Assembly: GCA_947846985.1 (NCBI GenBank) | Contig: CANTUZ010000001.1 | Coordinates: 187,907,455 to 187,971,454 of the forward strand | Direction of reading: 5' to 3' | DNA length: 64,000 nt | Source of the DNA: Fratercula arctica | Taxonomy: Eukaryota; Chordata; Aves; Charadriiformes; Alcidae | Shown here: positions 38,301-46,695 of the stretch, one piece after another | How the letters are laid out: each line of letters begins with the position of its first letter | How positions within the stretch are numbered: position 1 is the first letter of the stretch | Made by a program: the position numbers and the translations under genes | Notes under the pieces: model-generated | What the model was told of the DNA's origin: nothing | Seen by the model: only the letters and a program-made list of their open reading frames with translations | The model's database searches: none

Positions 38301-41300
38301 CTGGTTACTCACAAATAATTGCTGAGGGAACACGAAGCCGGTTACAGGAACCGACTGCGTACCAGCAGCAGAGCCTGGCACACAGTGATGCTCCACGAAT
38401 GAATCCCACTGCTCGGATCAGCATGCCCAGTGTCTCCTGTTCTCCTCCCCAGTCCCACCAGTGGGGCAATGGCCCTGGGGTTCTTTCTTCCTCCTCCCCT
38501 TGCACGTGCCATGCTGCTCACAGCCTGGAGAGGTCGTCCCACATGGTACCGGGGACATCCCAGGGACACACGTGCCAGGGCAGGGTCAGCCCAGGTGTGT
38601 GCCCAGGGTGGCGTTTGGTGAAAGGAGCTGCAGTTTAGAAGAATCTCAGCACGTTTACCACTTGGGTAGGGACATCCCGGGATGGTAACAGCTCCCAGCC
38701 CTTTCTTTGAGTCAAAAGGACCACATCAGCTGTCTGAAGACTCACTAGATGCCTTACCCCCCCATTTAGATAGCAACACGCCCCTGCTTCACCATCCTTC
38801 CCTCAGGGTAGCACACTGTAGTCCTCAGCTGCCCGGGATCCGCACAAGCCTGGCTCACCCCTATTGGATGTGTCCCTGCTTATCCCTCTCCCAAAGCCTA
38901 CTCTGAGGGACCAGCTGTCACACACGACCTGGAGGGCAGCGCTGCCCCGGCCACGGGACACCTCACAGGCCGCACAGCCCTGGTGGGGCTGTACCTTGCC
39001 GCTGTACTTCCCTGCGAAACGCTCCAGCAGGAACTGGCCTGCGGAAGGAGTTGTCATCTGCCATCCCAATGCACTGGGATCCTGTTCGGACACAGGCTGT
39101 CCCTTCAGCCCCACAGAGTACTGGTAACCCGAGACGGGGCGGGCTGTGCGCCTCTGCCCAACTGCTGCATTCTGGTGCCTGGGTTTCTCCGTAGCCCTAA
39201 ATTTGTGATTTGGGGATCCATTATGCAGCAAAAAAACAGAGAGAAGTTGGGAACTGCAGGGTAAGCCCCTAATATGCCAGACTCCCCCTTTTCTGAACTT
39301 TATCCATGTCCTTCTGCTCCGATACAAGTATTTAAGCAAAGCAGCACTTCTCATTATCATCTGTTGCAAGTGGTTGGAATGGGCCAGAGGAAGATCACCC
39401 TGTTGGAATGAGTCCAGAGGAAGGCACAAAGATGCTCAGAGGGCTGGAGCACCTCTCCTCTGAGGACAGGCTGAGAGAGTTGGGGTTGTTCAGCCTGGAG
39501 AAGAGAAGGCTCCAGGGAGACCTTATAGCGGCCTTCCAGTACCTAAAGGGGGCCTACAGGAGAGATGGGGAGGGACTCTTTATCAGGGAGTGGAGCAATA
39601 GGACGAGGGGTAACTGTTTTAAACTGAAAGAGGGGAGATTTAGATTAGATATTAGGAAGAAATTCTTTACTGTGAGGGTGGTGAGACACTGGAACAGGTT
39701 GCCCGGAGAAGCTGTGGATGCCCCATCCCTGGAAGTGTTCAAGGCCAGGCTGGATGGGGCTTTGAGCAACCTGGTCTAGTGGGAGGTGTCCCTGCCCATG
39801 GCAGGGGGGCTGGAACTAGATGATCTTTAGGGTCCCTTCCAACCCAAACCATTCCATGATTCCAGCTGCTCTACTGACTGTGAGACCCTCGGATACTTTT
39901 GCATTTCCCCTTCCCTTCCTCCAGAAAAGTAAAACGCAGCTTCACCCTTGCTGGGAACAAGGGTGAGGGGAGGAGGGTCACCACTTCCCGGTATTCCCCT
40001 GGCGTTCCCGGTGGTGCCGGCCCCAGGGCTGATCGTCCCCCCCCCGCCGACCCTCCCGCACCCCCCTTTTTACGCGGACCCCGCAGGCGCCGCCCCGGTG
40101 GCTGCGCGGGGGCGCGGAGGTTGCGCGCCCCCGCCCCATCCCGCGGGAAAGGCCCCTCCCAGCCCCCGGCGCGCCCCGGGACGGGGGGGACACACACTCA
40201 CTGCGCAGCAGGACGCGGCCGAGCAGGCGCTGCCCCCGCTCCAGGGCGTTGCAGTCCCAGCGGTGGCGGCGGAACTGGTGCTGGCACTCGGCCGTCCAGG
40301 CGGCCACGCCGCGGCCGATGGAGAGCATGGCCTCCGGGTGCCGGCGGCACAGCTGCCGCTGACGGCTCACCAGGCCCGGCACGTTGTCGCACATCACCCG
40401 CGACGAGCCCACGGCCCCCATGTACCTGCGGGAGGGAAGGGGAAGGGCGGGCAGCGCCGGGGACCCGCGACCACCCCCGGCCACCGGCGGCGGGGGGGTC
40501 CTCAGCGCCCCCCGTCTGCGGGCGGGGGCCTTCCTCCGGCCCATCCAGAGCTGCCGCTGCCTTTTTTTCTCTCTTTTTTTTTTTTTTTTTTTTTTTTTGG
40601 GTGGAAATCCTTTAAGATTACTCTCCGATGCTGTGTTTTTTAATAACATGAAGCATTTAGGAGAACCCCAAACCCCGCTGTTACAGCTCCGTGAAGTACT
40701 TACTTAAAAAAAAAAAAAAAACAAAAAAAAAACCCCCCAAAAAAAAACCCAAAAAAACCTTGACAGAAATTAAATTACATCATCATCTGCGTCCAGATGG
40801 TCTCTATTAGTCCTGAAATGTTTCGAAAGGTACCTTTTATAAAACCCAAACTACTATAGGTGTCTTTTGAAGGGATCAAACAGAAGAAAATGTCCTTTTC
40901 TTGTATTTTCATTACTTTATACGATCATAAAATCGCTAAAGCCGTGACTTTCAAAAAAATAAATATGTTTAAGCGGCAGTTAAAAGACACCATGACAAAA
41001 AAAAACAGCGCGATAAATTACGTTTATACGGCTATGGACACAGATAGTAATTTTATTGAAATATGCCCAGTCTGATAAATCAGACTTTGATCCCGCATCA
41101 GCCAGCGTCAAGGTTTAAACGTGTTCCCCAGGTTTGTAAGAAGCGGTTTAACTCCTCTTCTACGCCAAGACTTTTCCAGTCTGGGCTTGGTGGGGGTCCC
41201 CAGTTGGAGGGGCAGGTTCCTTGTTCCCGTTCTGACCCGTGCTACGAGACCGAACATCCCTCGAAGCGGGTCCTGCGCTGCCCGCGGGGCCTTCGCCCCT

Positions 41301-42012
41301 TTGCGCTTGCGGTTCGCGGTTCAGCGAGGAGCAACTTCGAAGGAGAGAGGGGACGGGGAGGGTGAGGAAGACTGGAAAAACATAATAGTAGTAATAATAA
41401 TAATAATAATTAAAAAAAAAAAAAAGAAAAAATCTCCGCTGTAGCCAATTCCCAGAGCCGCCGGGGCGCGGAGGGCTGGCTGCCAGCATCTGCGCTTCAT
41501 CCGCGCACCTCGGGCGTGTTCCCCGCGGCCCGCCCTCCTCCCACTCCCTCCGGCCGCTCTGGCAGCGCCGGCCGGGGGGTGCCCGCTGTGTCCCCCCCCC
41601 CCCCGCCCCGGGCCGGGCCGGGCCGGTTCCCCCCGCGCCCCTCACCCCTGCCGAAAGCCCCGCTCAGCCCTCGCAGCTGCTCCGGGGTTTTGGGAAGGAG
41701 GAGGCCGGGGAGCAGGGACGGGGTGTGGAAGGAGATGCCGAGACCGTCTAATCCCACTTGCTGTTAAGGCCGGGCTTTCTGGAGCGGAGCAGCTGGCAGC
41801 GGCCAGCTCTGCTCGTACGGGACTGCGAGGGAGAGGCTTCCCCCCCCCCTCCCCGCACCTCCCTAATTTACAATTAATCCGACCCCACCTTCCCCAAAAG
41901 CACATAAAAATTCCTGGAATTGCACAACTTACCACCATGAGGAGGTGACTGGTGGGGTCGCCCAGACCAAGACCAAGGGAAGAGACCACCAGATCCCAGA
42001 GAGAAAGTTCAT
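23143..42012 (-). CDS. WNT2: WNT2, complete coding region, five exons, 358 residues
   Basis: WNT2 is a secreted, lipid-modified Wnt ligand that signals through Frizzled and LRP5/6 receptors; in vertebrates it acts in lung, heart and placental development. The minus-strand exons 41933-42012, 40202-40425, 36386-36663, 33162-33426 and 23143-23372 total 1,077 nt (358 residues plus TGA) with intact phases and GT-AG introns. Visible features are a signal peptide (about residues 1-24, [17 protein letters not shown]), 24 cysteines, HGVSGSCT with the serine (residue 212) that Porcupine acylates, an N-glycosylation sequon NQT at 293 and the cysteine-rich C-terminal domain. WNT2 rather than its paralogue WNT2B is supported by [49 protein letters not shown] and the flanking genes. 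Mammalian WNT2 has 360 residues. Confidence 0.97.
24734..24761. repeat. Perfect inverted repeat, 11-bp arms
   Basis: GGTGGTATGTA and TACATACCACC are exact reverse complements separated by six bases. The pair directly follows a C tract ending in CAG. It is a short hairpin in WNT2 intron 4 with no recognised function. Confidence 0.8.
25040..25232 (-). repeat. CR1 LINE 3' fragment
   Basis: It begins with the CR1 tail in reverse (TCATAGAATCATGGAATGG), then the TTGGGTTGAAAGGGATCTTA-type block and the reverse of the reverse-transcriptase C-terminus coding region. It is truncated after about 190 bases and belongs to the same subfamily as the copies at 29.6, 39.4 and 43.2 kb. Confidence 0.92.
26930..27400 (-). 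repeat. CR1 LINE 3' fragment, different subfamily
   Basis: It contains CCTAGGTTGGAAGGGACC, then the ATCAACCTAACTCTGACAAA-type block typical of a second avian CR1 subfamily, then the reverse of the RT C-terminus coding region. On the minus strand it still encodes a 114-codon remnant (ending [15 protein letters not shown]) of the CR1 polymerase C-terminus. Confidence 0.92.
28076..28168 (+). repeat. Two A tracts
   Basis: A runs at 28076-28090 and 28150-28168 in WNT2 intron 4, separated by ordinary sequence. Confidence 0.8.
29644..29985 (+). repeat. CR1 LINE 3' fragment
   Basis: Sense-strand CR1 end: codons for [20 protein letters not shown] through [13 protein letters not shown] (the polymerase C-terminus), then GTCTAGTGGGAGGTGTCCCT and the 3' tail CCGTTCTGTGATTCTGTG. 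It is 5' truncated and well preserved. Confidence 0.93.
30974..30998 (+). repeat. T tract (25 bases)
   Basis: Uninterrupted T run in WNT2 intron 4 (an A run on the transcribed sense strand). Confidence 0.9.
33059..33080 (+). repeat. AT/AC dinucleotide microsatellite
   Basis: A short ATATAT run passing into ACACAC, about 80 bases beyond the donor of WNT2 exon 4 in intron 4. Confidence 0.85.
33162..33426 (-). CDS. WNT2: WNT2 coding exon 4 (acylated-serine motif)
   Basis: Acceptor TAAACAG and donor GTAAGC. It encodes residues 195-283: [20 protein letters not shown] with serine 212, the known palmitoleate attachment site in Wnts, then [19 protein letters not shown] and [19 protein letters not shown]. 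The exon is nearly identical in protein sequence to mammalian WNT2. Confidence 0.98.
33427..36385 (-). other. WNT2: WNT2 intron 3
   Basis: 2,959 bases with GTGGGT donor and AAACAG acceptor. I see no LINE, LTR or RNA gene in it; an A-rich stretch lies near 34988-35008. Confidence 0.85.
36386..36663 (-). CDS. WNT2: WNT2 coding exon 3
   Basis: Acceptor TTATTTCAG and donor GTGGGT. It encodes residues 102-194, reading [20 protein letters not shown], then [36 protein letters not shown] and [13 protein letters not shown]. This is the central part of the N-terminal Wnt domain and includes the FDWGGCSDN block shared by most Wnts. Confidence 0.97.
38177..38199 (+). repeat. T tract (23 bases)
   Basis: Uninterrupted T run in WNT2 intron 2. 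Confidence 0.9.
39372..39866 (+). repeat. CR1 LINE 3' fragment, longest copy
   Basis: About 495 bases of CR1 3' end in sense orientation. It keeps an open frame of 123 codons (39408-39779) for the polymerase C-terminus, including [20 protein letters not shown] and [11 protein letters not shown], followed by the conserved 3' UTR and a tail ending CCATTCCATGATTCCA. It sits in WNT2 intron 2 just outside the CpG island. Confidence 0.94.
40202..40425 (-). CDS. WNT2: WNT2 coding exon 2
   Basis: Acceptor CCCGCAG and donor GTGAGT. The frame reads [20 protein letters not shown] and continues through [19 protein letters not shown] and LGRVLLR, covering residues 27-102 with four cysteines of the N-terminal Wnt domain. 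Nearly every codon ends in G or C (only one CGT exception seen), in contrast to exon 4. This fits its position in the CpG island. The NALERGQRL segment differs from the mammalian NTLDRDHSL. Confidence 0.97.
40574..40598 (+). repeat. T tract (25 bases)
   Basis: Uninterrupted T run about 150 bases upstream of the acceptor of WNT2 exon 2 (an A run on the WNT2 sense strand). Confidence 0.9.
40706..40758 (+). repeat. A-rich tract with C interruptions
   Basis: A runs broken by short C runs over about 53 bases in WNT2 intron 1. Confidence 0.9.
41387..41432 (+). repeat. TAA trinucleotide microsatellite followed by A tract
   Basis: About seven TAA/TAG units, then a run of A, in WNT2 intron 1. Length is likely variable between individuals. 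Confidence 0.88.
41933..42012 (-). CDS. WNT2: WNT2 coding exon 1 (start codon and signal peptide)
   Basis: The ATG is at 42012-42010 and the frame reads [20 protein letters not shown], then PVTSSW. The exon ends at TG, which exon 2 completes to a second tryptophan, giving the SSWW start of mature WNT2. The donor GTAAGT follows at 41932. The short exon is easily missed because its frame closes soon after the donor. The start is chosen because MN followed by a hydrophobic signal matches vertebrate WNT2. Confidence 0.93.
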
Positions 42013-42376
42013 GTTAGAAACGCTTCGGTCCACATCAGGTCAGTCGCGGGGGGCAGGAGAAATCCCATGGAGCAACAATGACCGGCAGGAGCAAACGCAC
42101 CTTGAGGGCTTCTTCCTTCCCTGGGTCAAGCGCCTCCGCATCCCCAGGCAGTGCCGACGGGTTTATTGATCCCCTCCCGGGGTACGGGGGATGCCGGTCT
42201 GTGCATCGCTCCGCATTCCTCTCGGCTCGCCCCGCACCAAATCCTTCAGGACAAGGAGCTCAGCCCCGCTCCCATCCTTCATCTTTGCCTTGATCCAGCT
42301 CTTCCTTGCAGTCACAGCAAAACTGAGGGGCTGGTGCGGGCTGCTCGCAGACTGGGTGGGTTCTGCTTTGGGTTGT

Positions 42377-42377
<1 letters not shown>

Positions 42378-42407
<30 letters not shown>
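42378..42407 (+). repeat. T tract (30 bases)
   Basis: The longest T run in the window, 366 bases upstream of the WNT2 start codon. On the WNT2 strand it is an A tract, within the likely promoter or 5' UTR. Confidence 0.9.
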
Positions 42408-43211
42408 CCTCTGAAACTCTGATGGATGAAATGATGTCAAGAGACACTGGGGGAAGAGGAGGAGGTAACACCTCTGATTAGGCAAGGAATCCCGAGGAGC
42501 CAGTTGCTTTCCAGTAACCCTACAAGCAGACAGTTAGTTCAAACAGGGCAGCAGATGCTGCGCCATCCGCTGCCACCAGCCGCGACCACCCCGGCTGTTA
42601 AAAACCAGCAGCCCTTTGACACCTCCCAGGGTTTGACACGACGCCGCTTTATTAATTACCGCGTGCGCGCCCCCGCAAACACCGAGCACAGACCGACACC
42701 GCGACTTGGTGTCAAGTGGGGAGCGGGGACAGCCCTGCTGCGGGGTGCGACACCGCCCTGCCGCCTCCCCACGCAGCCACCTCCCGCGGCCACCAGCGCC
42801 GGGACCCCCGGACTATGGGCTCCGGCGAGGGGAACACGGGCTACTCGCCCCATCGCGGCTCTTAAAGCCCAGGGCGGGGTGGGAGAGAGCCCGCTGCCGC
42901 CGCACCGCCTCCCCGCCCCGAGCAGCGACCCGGCAGGGGGGAGGCGGCCGGGAGCGGCGGCCCGGGGCGGGGAGCGGGGCGATGCCTCCGGGGCTGGGGG
43001 TACCCGCCCCGCCACCCCCGCCGGCGGGAGCGGCTCCTTCCCGGCGGCGAAGTGGCAGAAGCGGCGGCTCCAGCTGCCGCCCCCGCCCCGACCGGAGCGG
43101 CCCCCAACCGGCCCCGGCGTCCTGCCCTCGCACCCACGCGTGGGGAAAAGGCGGCCTCTCGCTGTGTGTCAGCCCCCAGCGGGGCAGGTCCCACCCCTCC
43201 TTCCCCTCCTG

Positions 43212-43476
43212 TCACAGAACCACAGAATGGTTCGGGTTGGAAGGGACCTTAAAGATCATCTAGTTCCAACACCCCTGCCATGGGCAGGGACACCTCCCAC
43301 TAGACCAGGCTGCTCAAAGCCCCATCCAGCCTGGCCTTGAACACTTCCAGGGATGGGGCATCCACAGCTTCTCTGGGCAACCTGTTCCAGTGTCTCACCA
43401 CCCTCACAGTAAAGAATTTCTTCCGAATATCTAATCTAAATCTCCCCTCTTTCACTTTAAAACCTTTACACCTGTC
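43212..43476 (-). repeat. CR1 LINE 3' fragment at the island edge
   Basis: It starts with the reversed CR1 tail (TCACAGAACCACAGAATGG), then TTCGGGTTGGAAGGGACCTT and about 260 bases of the reversed 3' end. It is the same subfamily as, and nearly collinear with, the copy at 39.4 kb but in the opposite orientation. Confidence 0.93.
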
Positions 43477-45144
43477 CTCCTTGCCACGTTCTCAATCCAT
43501 TCTTCCTTCTGCACCTGTGCAGCATCCGCTCCCCTCATCTCATCTCTTACCTTAAACCAGCTCTTCACAGCGCAGGCCTCCTCTCCCCTCCCTGTGCAAT
43601 GAGAACTTCTCCACCTCCAGACCCCAAGAAGTCCACCGAAGGACCTTTCTGCTCTTCAACTCCCCCTTCGCTTTCCCCCCTGCTGTTAATCACAGCTTCT
43701 TTAACCATCACAAGACACGACCAGAGCACACCAGCAGAACCGCTCCAGTAAGTCCATTTTATCAGCCACATCTTGCCCACAACAAATGCATCAGACTAGG
43801 GCCAGAGAAGACAGCAGCTGTTCCTGAACTCCAAGCCATAAGGAAAGGTGTCTCGTCCTTTCATATTGCCACTATTCCAGTGCCAGCCCATGCACCTAGT
43901 GCACAAAGGCACTGGCACTGCTTGCCCATAAATCAGAGCTTCCAGGTGACGCAGTCCCACTTTCCTTCCCTGTGACTGATGGTTGCCAAAGAAGCAAATT
44001 CAAGAGGAAGGAATTTAGCAACTTTTTTTTTTACTTAGTGGCATCTCTATATGGCAAATACAGGACAACAGACATTAAAACAGAACAAAAACAATCAAAA
44101 AACCACCAACAAAAAACCCCCATCATCATTAAGAGATGGAGATGCCCCAGTTTAAAGTCAGCCCACTTTGGCTGTAACAAAGGAAAACTCTGAAGGTTGC
44201 TAAAGAACTTCAGAATCATATAGTTCTTGTTCTTGAAGATGCCCTCAGTTGTCAACCCCAGGTGAAAATCCTGGAAAAGCAAGCTAGGAAGCACCCTTGG
44301 GATCTGTTCTTCAGGCAGCACATTACAGCCGTGACTGCACACACAACAGACATCGGTTTTCCAGGCTGTTGCCCAGTGTGACTCCTTGAGATCACAGACA
44401 TACAACCAGATGCAAGCACGTAGTCTTTCGGAAAGAAAATGCAAAAGGTAGAGTTGTGTCAACTTTTGAGATGGTAACATTCACCCAATTCTCAATTTAA
44501 CTTTAAAAACCGGTGCAAACAACCCCGCAAACACCCCCACAGAAAACACCCACTCACCTACTCCACCAACATCAGAAAAGCTTCTGGTTGCAAAGACTTC
44601 AGGTCCAGGGCAACTGAAGCTTGGAACACATTACTGCTTCCCCAGCAGTGCTACTTGCCCAGAGGCAACTACAGTTCCAGTTACTGACTCCAGCAGGTCT
44701 TAAAAGCAACAGACGAGCATTCTGTATCTATTTGATAAAGCACTATCAGCCTGAAGAAACACACTCCAATTCTCAGCTGCTGGCCAACTTCAGTTTCTGA
44801 AGTTTAAGAGATCAATTAGCAGGGGGCAGAAATGGCAGGGAGAGGACAGCTACAGTCCTCCTGCCACCAGCCTTCTTGGGTTTGCAGTAAAAAGTTCACC
44901 TGTTTGTGTTTTTTCTGACATACTCTTCTGTATTGTCATGGGAGCTCCTTTACCTTTGGCAACCGCACCAGCGGCTCATGAATGATGTCCCCTTCCTCTC
45001 CAGAAGGGTCATTTACCACACCTGCATTCCAGCTTTATGTCTTCCCAGATTCCTTCTCCAAGCACTACGCTCTGTGCTGGCCCTACATGAATTTACCCTG
45101 GATACATTATTTCTATTAACCGTTCTCTCCTGTTACACAGAACA
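43477..45144. other. WNT2-ASZ1 intergenic DNA
   Basis: No gene, recognised repeat family or RNA is visible. Open frames such as 44031-44480 (minus) have no family resemblance. Confidence 0.65.
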
Positions 45145-45319
45145 GACCAGACCAGGCTGGGAGGGGCCCTGAGGACTGTGTTGGGTTTGCATGGCAAGGT
45201 TTTGGTAGCAGGGGGGCTAGAGGGGTGGCTTCTCTGAGAACATGCCAGAAGCTCCCCCTATGTCCGATGGAGCCAGTGCCAGCTGGCTCCAAGATGGACC
45301 TGCACTGGCCAAGGCTGAG

Positions 45320-45398
45320 TCCCTGCTTACTGCAGGGGGGTTGGACTAGATGACCTTTGAGGGTCCCTTCCAGCCCAACACATTCTATGATTCTATGA
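45320..45398 (+). repeat. Short CR1 3' tail inserted inside the LTR
   Basis: GGTTGGACTAGATGACCTTT, then the block ending CCCAACACATTCTATGATTC, closing with two ATTCTATGA units that are the CR1 terminal octamer repeats. The LTR sequence resumes on both sides (GGCCAAGGCTGAG before; TGGTGGTAGTACCTCTGTGA after), so this about 79-base, heavily truncated CR1 is younger than the LTR. Confidence 0.85.
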
Positions 45399-45599
45399 CC
45401 AGTGATGGTGGTAGTACCTCTGTGATAACATATTTAGAAGGGGAAAAAACCTGCTGCACAACAGCAGCAACAGGGACAGGAGTGAGAATCTGCAAGAGAA
45501 ACAACTTTGCAGACACCAAGGTCAGAGAAGAAGGAGGGGGAGGAAGTGCTCCATGCACTGGAGTAGAGATTCCCCTGCAGCCCGTGGTGAAGCCCATGG

Positions 45600-45960
45600 T
45601 GAGGCAGGCTGTCCCCCTGCAGGCCATGGAGGTTAACGGTGGAGCAGATACCCACCTGCAGCCCGTGGAAGACCCCACACTGGAGCAGGTAGACGCCCAA
45701 AGGAGGCTGTGACCCTGTGGGAAGCCCCCACTGGAGCAGGCTCCTGGCAGGACCTGTGGACCCATGATGGAGCAGGTTTGCTGGCAGGACATGTGACCCT
45801 GTGGGGGACCCATACTGGAACAGTCTGTTCCTGAAGGACCCCGTGGAAGGGACACATGCTGGAGCAGTTCGTGAAGAACTGCAGCCTGTGCAAAGGACTC
45901 ACATTGGAGAGGTCTGTGGAGGACTGTCTCCTGTGGGACCCCCCGCTGGAGCAGGGGAAG
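45600..45960 (+). repeat. Degenerate internal tandem array of the LTR
   Basis: At least six imperfect units carry CTGGAGCAGG-like cores spaced roughly 35-60 bases apart, with GGCAGGACCTGTG or CCTGTGGGACCC between them. The bias of the repeats keeps several frames open, including a 265-codon minus-strand frame at 45385-46182 that I do not consider a gene. Confidence 0.7.
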
Positions 45961-46695
45961 AATGTGAGGAGTCCTCCCCCTGAGGAGGAAGGACTGGTGG
46001 AGACAATGTGTGATGAACTGACTGCAACCCCCATTCCTTGTCCCCTTGCATCGAAGAGGTAGGGAAAACCGGGAGTGAAGCTGAGCCCGGGAAGAAGGGT
46101 GGGGGGAAGGAGACAGAGCAGCTTGGTGGGCACCTGGCGTCCAGCCAAGGTTAACCCACCACAGGGACCTCTTCCAGTCCAAGTGCTTGCTCAGAGCAGA
46201 GTCAGCCAGCAGGTTGCCCAGGTTGTCCAGTTTCGCGTACCTCCAAGGATAGAAACACTACAATCTGCTCCAGCATCTGCCGCGGGATGCTTTTTTCCCC
46301 CCCTTATGTTTAAATGAATTTCCTGTACTTCAGTTTGTGTCCGTTGCCTCTTGGCCTGCCCCTGGACACCACTGAGAAGATCCTGGCTCCATTTTTATTC
46401 CACACCCAGATATGTACACACATGGATAAGACACCCCTGAGCCTCCTCTCAGCCTTTCCATGTAGCTCACATGCTCCAAGCCTTTCAGCAATCTTCAGGG
46501 CTCTTCACTGGACTCACTCCAGTATGTCCATGTCCCTCTTGGCACCAAGGAGCCCAGGACTGGACCCAGCACTCCAGAAGTGGCCTCCCCCGTGCTGAGG
46601 AGAGGGGAAGGATCACACTCTCAACCTGCAGGTGCTGTGATGCTGTTCCTGATGCAGTCCTGGAGATGCTGGTTGCCACCCTTGCTGCAAGAGTG

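Larger units (their letters stand above)
36664..40201 (-). other. WNT2: WNT2 intron 2
   Basis: 3,538 bases. It contains a T tract at 38177-38199 and a CR1 fragment at 39372-39866, and it enters the CpG island near 39960. A 208-codon minus-strand open frame at 38803-39429 partly overlaps the CR1 and has no recognisable product. Confidence 0.85.
40426..41932 (-). other. WNT2: WNT2 intron 1
   Basis: 1,507 bases, GTAAGT donor and CCCGCAG acceptor. It holds T tract 40574-40598, A-rich tract 40706-40758, and a TAA repeat plus A tract at 41387-41432 between GC-rich blocks. Confidence 0.85.
39960..43205. promoter_or_regulatory. WNT2: CpG island over WNT2 exons 1-2 and the upstream region
   Basis: GC-rich, CpG-dense DNA extends with AT-rich breaks (about 40600-41100 and 42370-42450) from the end of intron 2, through exon 2, intron 1 and exon 1, to about 1.2 kb upstream of the ATG. 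GC-box-like GGGCGGGG motifs occur near 42870 and 42965. No TATA box is visible close upstream of exon 1. This is the expected location of the WNT2 promoter; the transcription start cannot be fixed here. The island stops abruptly where a CR1 copy begins at 43212. Confidence 0.7.
45177..46163 (+). mobile_element. Solo long terminal repeat of an avian endogenous retrovirus
   Basis: The element begins TGTGTTGGGTTTGCATGGCA and ends AACCCACCACA, with inverted TGTG/CACA termini as in retroviral LTRs. The flanks AGGAC (45172-45176) and GGGAC (46164-46168) look like a 5-bp target duplication with one mismatch, which would fit an ERVL-like integrase; this is an inference. The interior has a TTTAGAAGG/ATTTA-like promoter area and a degenerate array built on CTGGAGCAGG and CCCGTGG motifs. 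No gag, pol or env is adjacent, so it is a solo LTR. I recognise the sequence as a repeat common in bird genomes but cannot give its database name with certainty. Confidence 0.85.
45145..46695 (-). repeat. Old CR1 LINE fragment split by an LTR insertion
   Basis: The right part (46164-46695) reads as reversed CR1: TCCAGTCCAAGTGCTTGCTC, AGCAGGTTGCCCAGG, TTCAGTTTGTGTCCGTTGCC and the GGACTCACTCCAGTATGTCC block. The left part (about 45145-45176) looks like the remaining tail (GGCTGGGAGGGGCCCTGAGG). The 987-base LTR lies between them. The right part is secure; the left part is short and less certain. Confidence 0.75.

Noticed and set aside
38803..39429. 208-codon minus-strand open frame
   Set aside because: Within WNT2 intron 2, overlapping a CR1 in antisense, with no recognisable domain.
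39408..39779. 123-codon open frame that looks like a protein ([11 protein letters not shown] end)
   Set aside because: It is the C-terminal remnant of the CR1 polymerase, not a host gene; the same peptide recurs at 29.6 kb and in reversed copies.
39899..40649. Plus-strand frames of 238 and 231 codons and a 223-codon minus-strand frame
   Set aside because: They overlap WNT2 exon 2. The minus-strand frame is partly the real exon extended into introns; the plus-strand frames are shadows of GC-rich sequence.
42504..43340. 278-codon plus-strand open frame (and overlapping frames on both strands)
   Set aside because: GC-rich DNA has few stop codons, several frames are open at once, and the frame runs into a CR1. 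The peptide is proline/alanine/arginine-rich with no domain.
45385..46182. 265-codon minus-strand open frame
   Set aside because: It lies in the LTR and crosses the nested CR1; openness comes from repeat bias and no protein family is recognisable.
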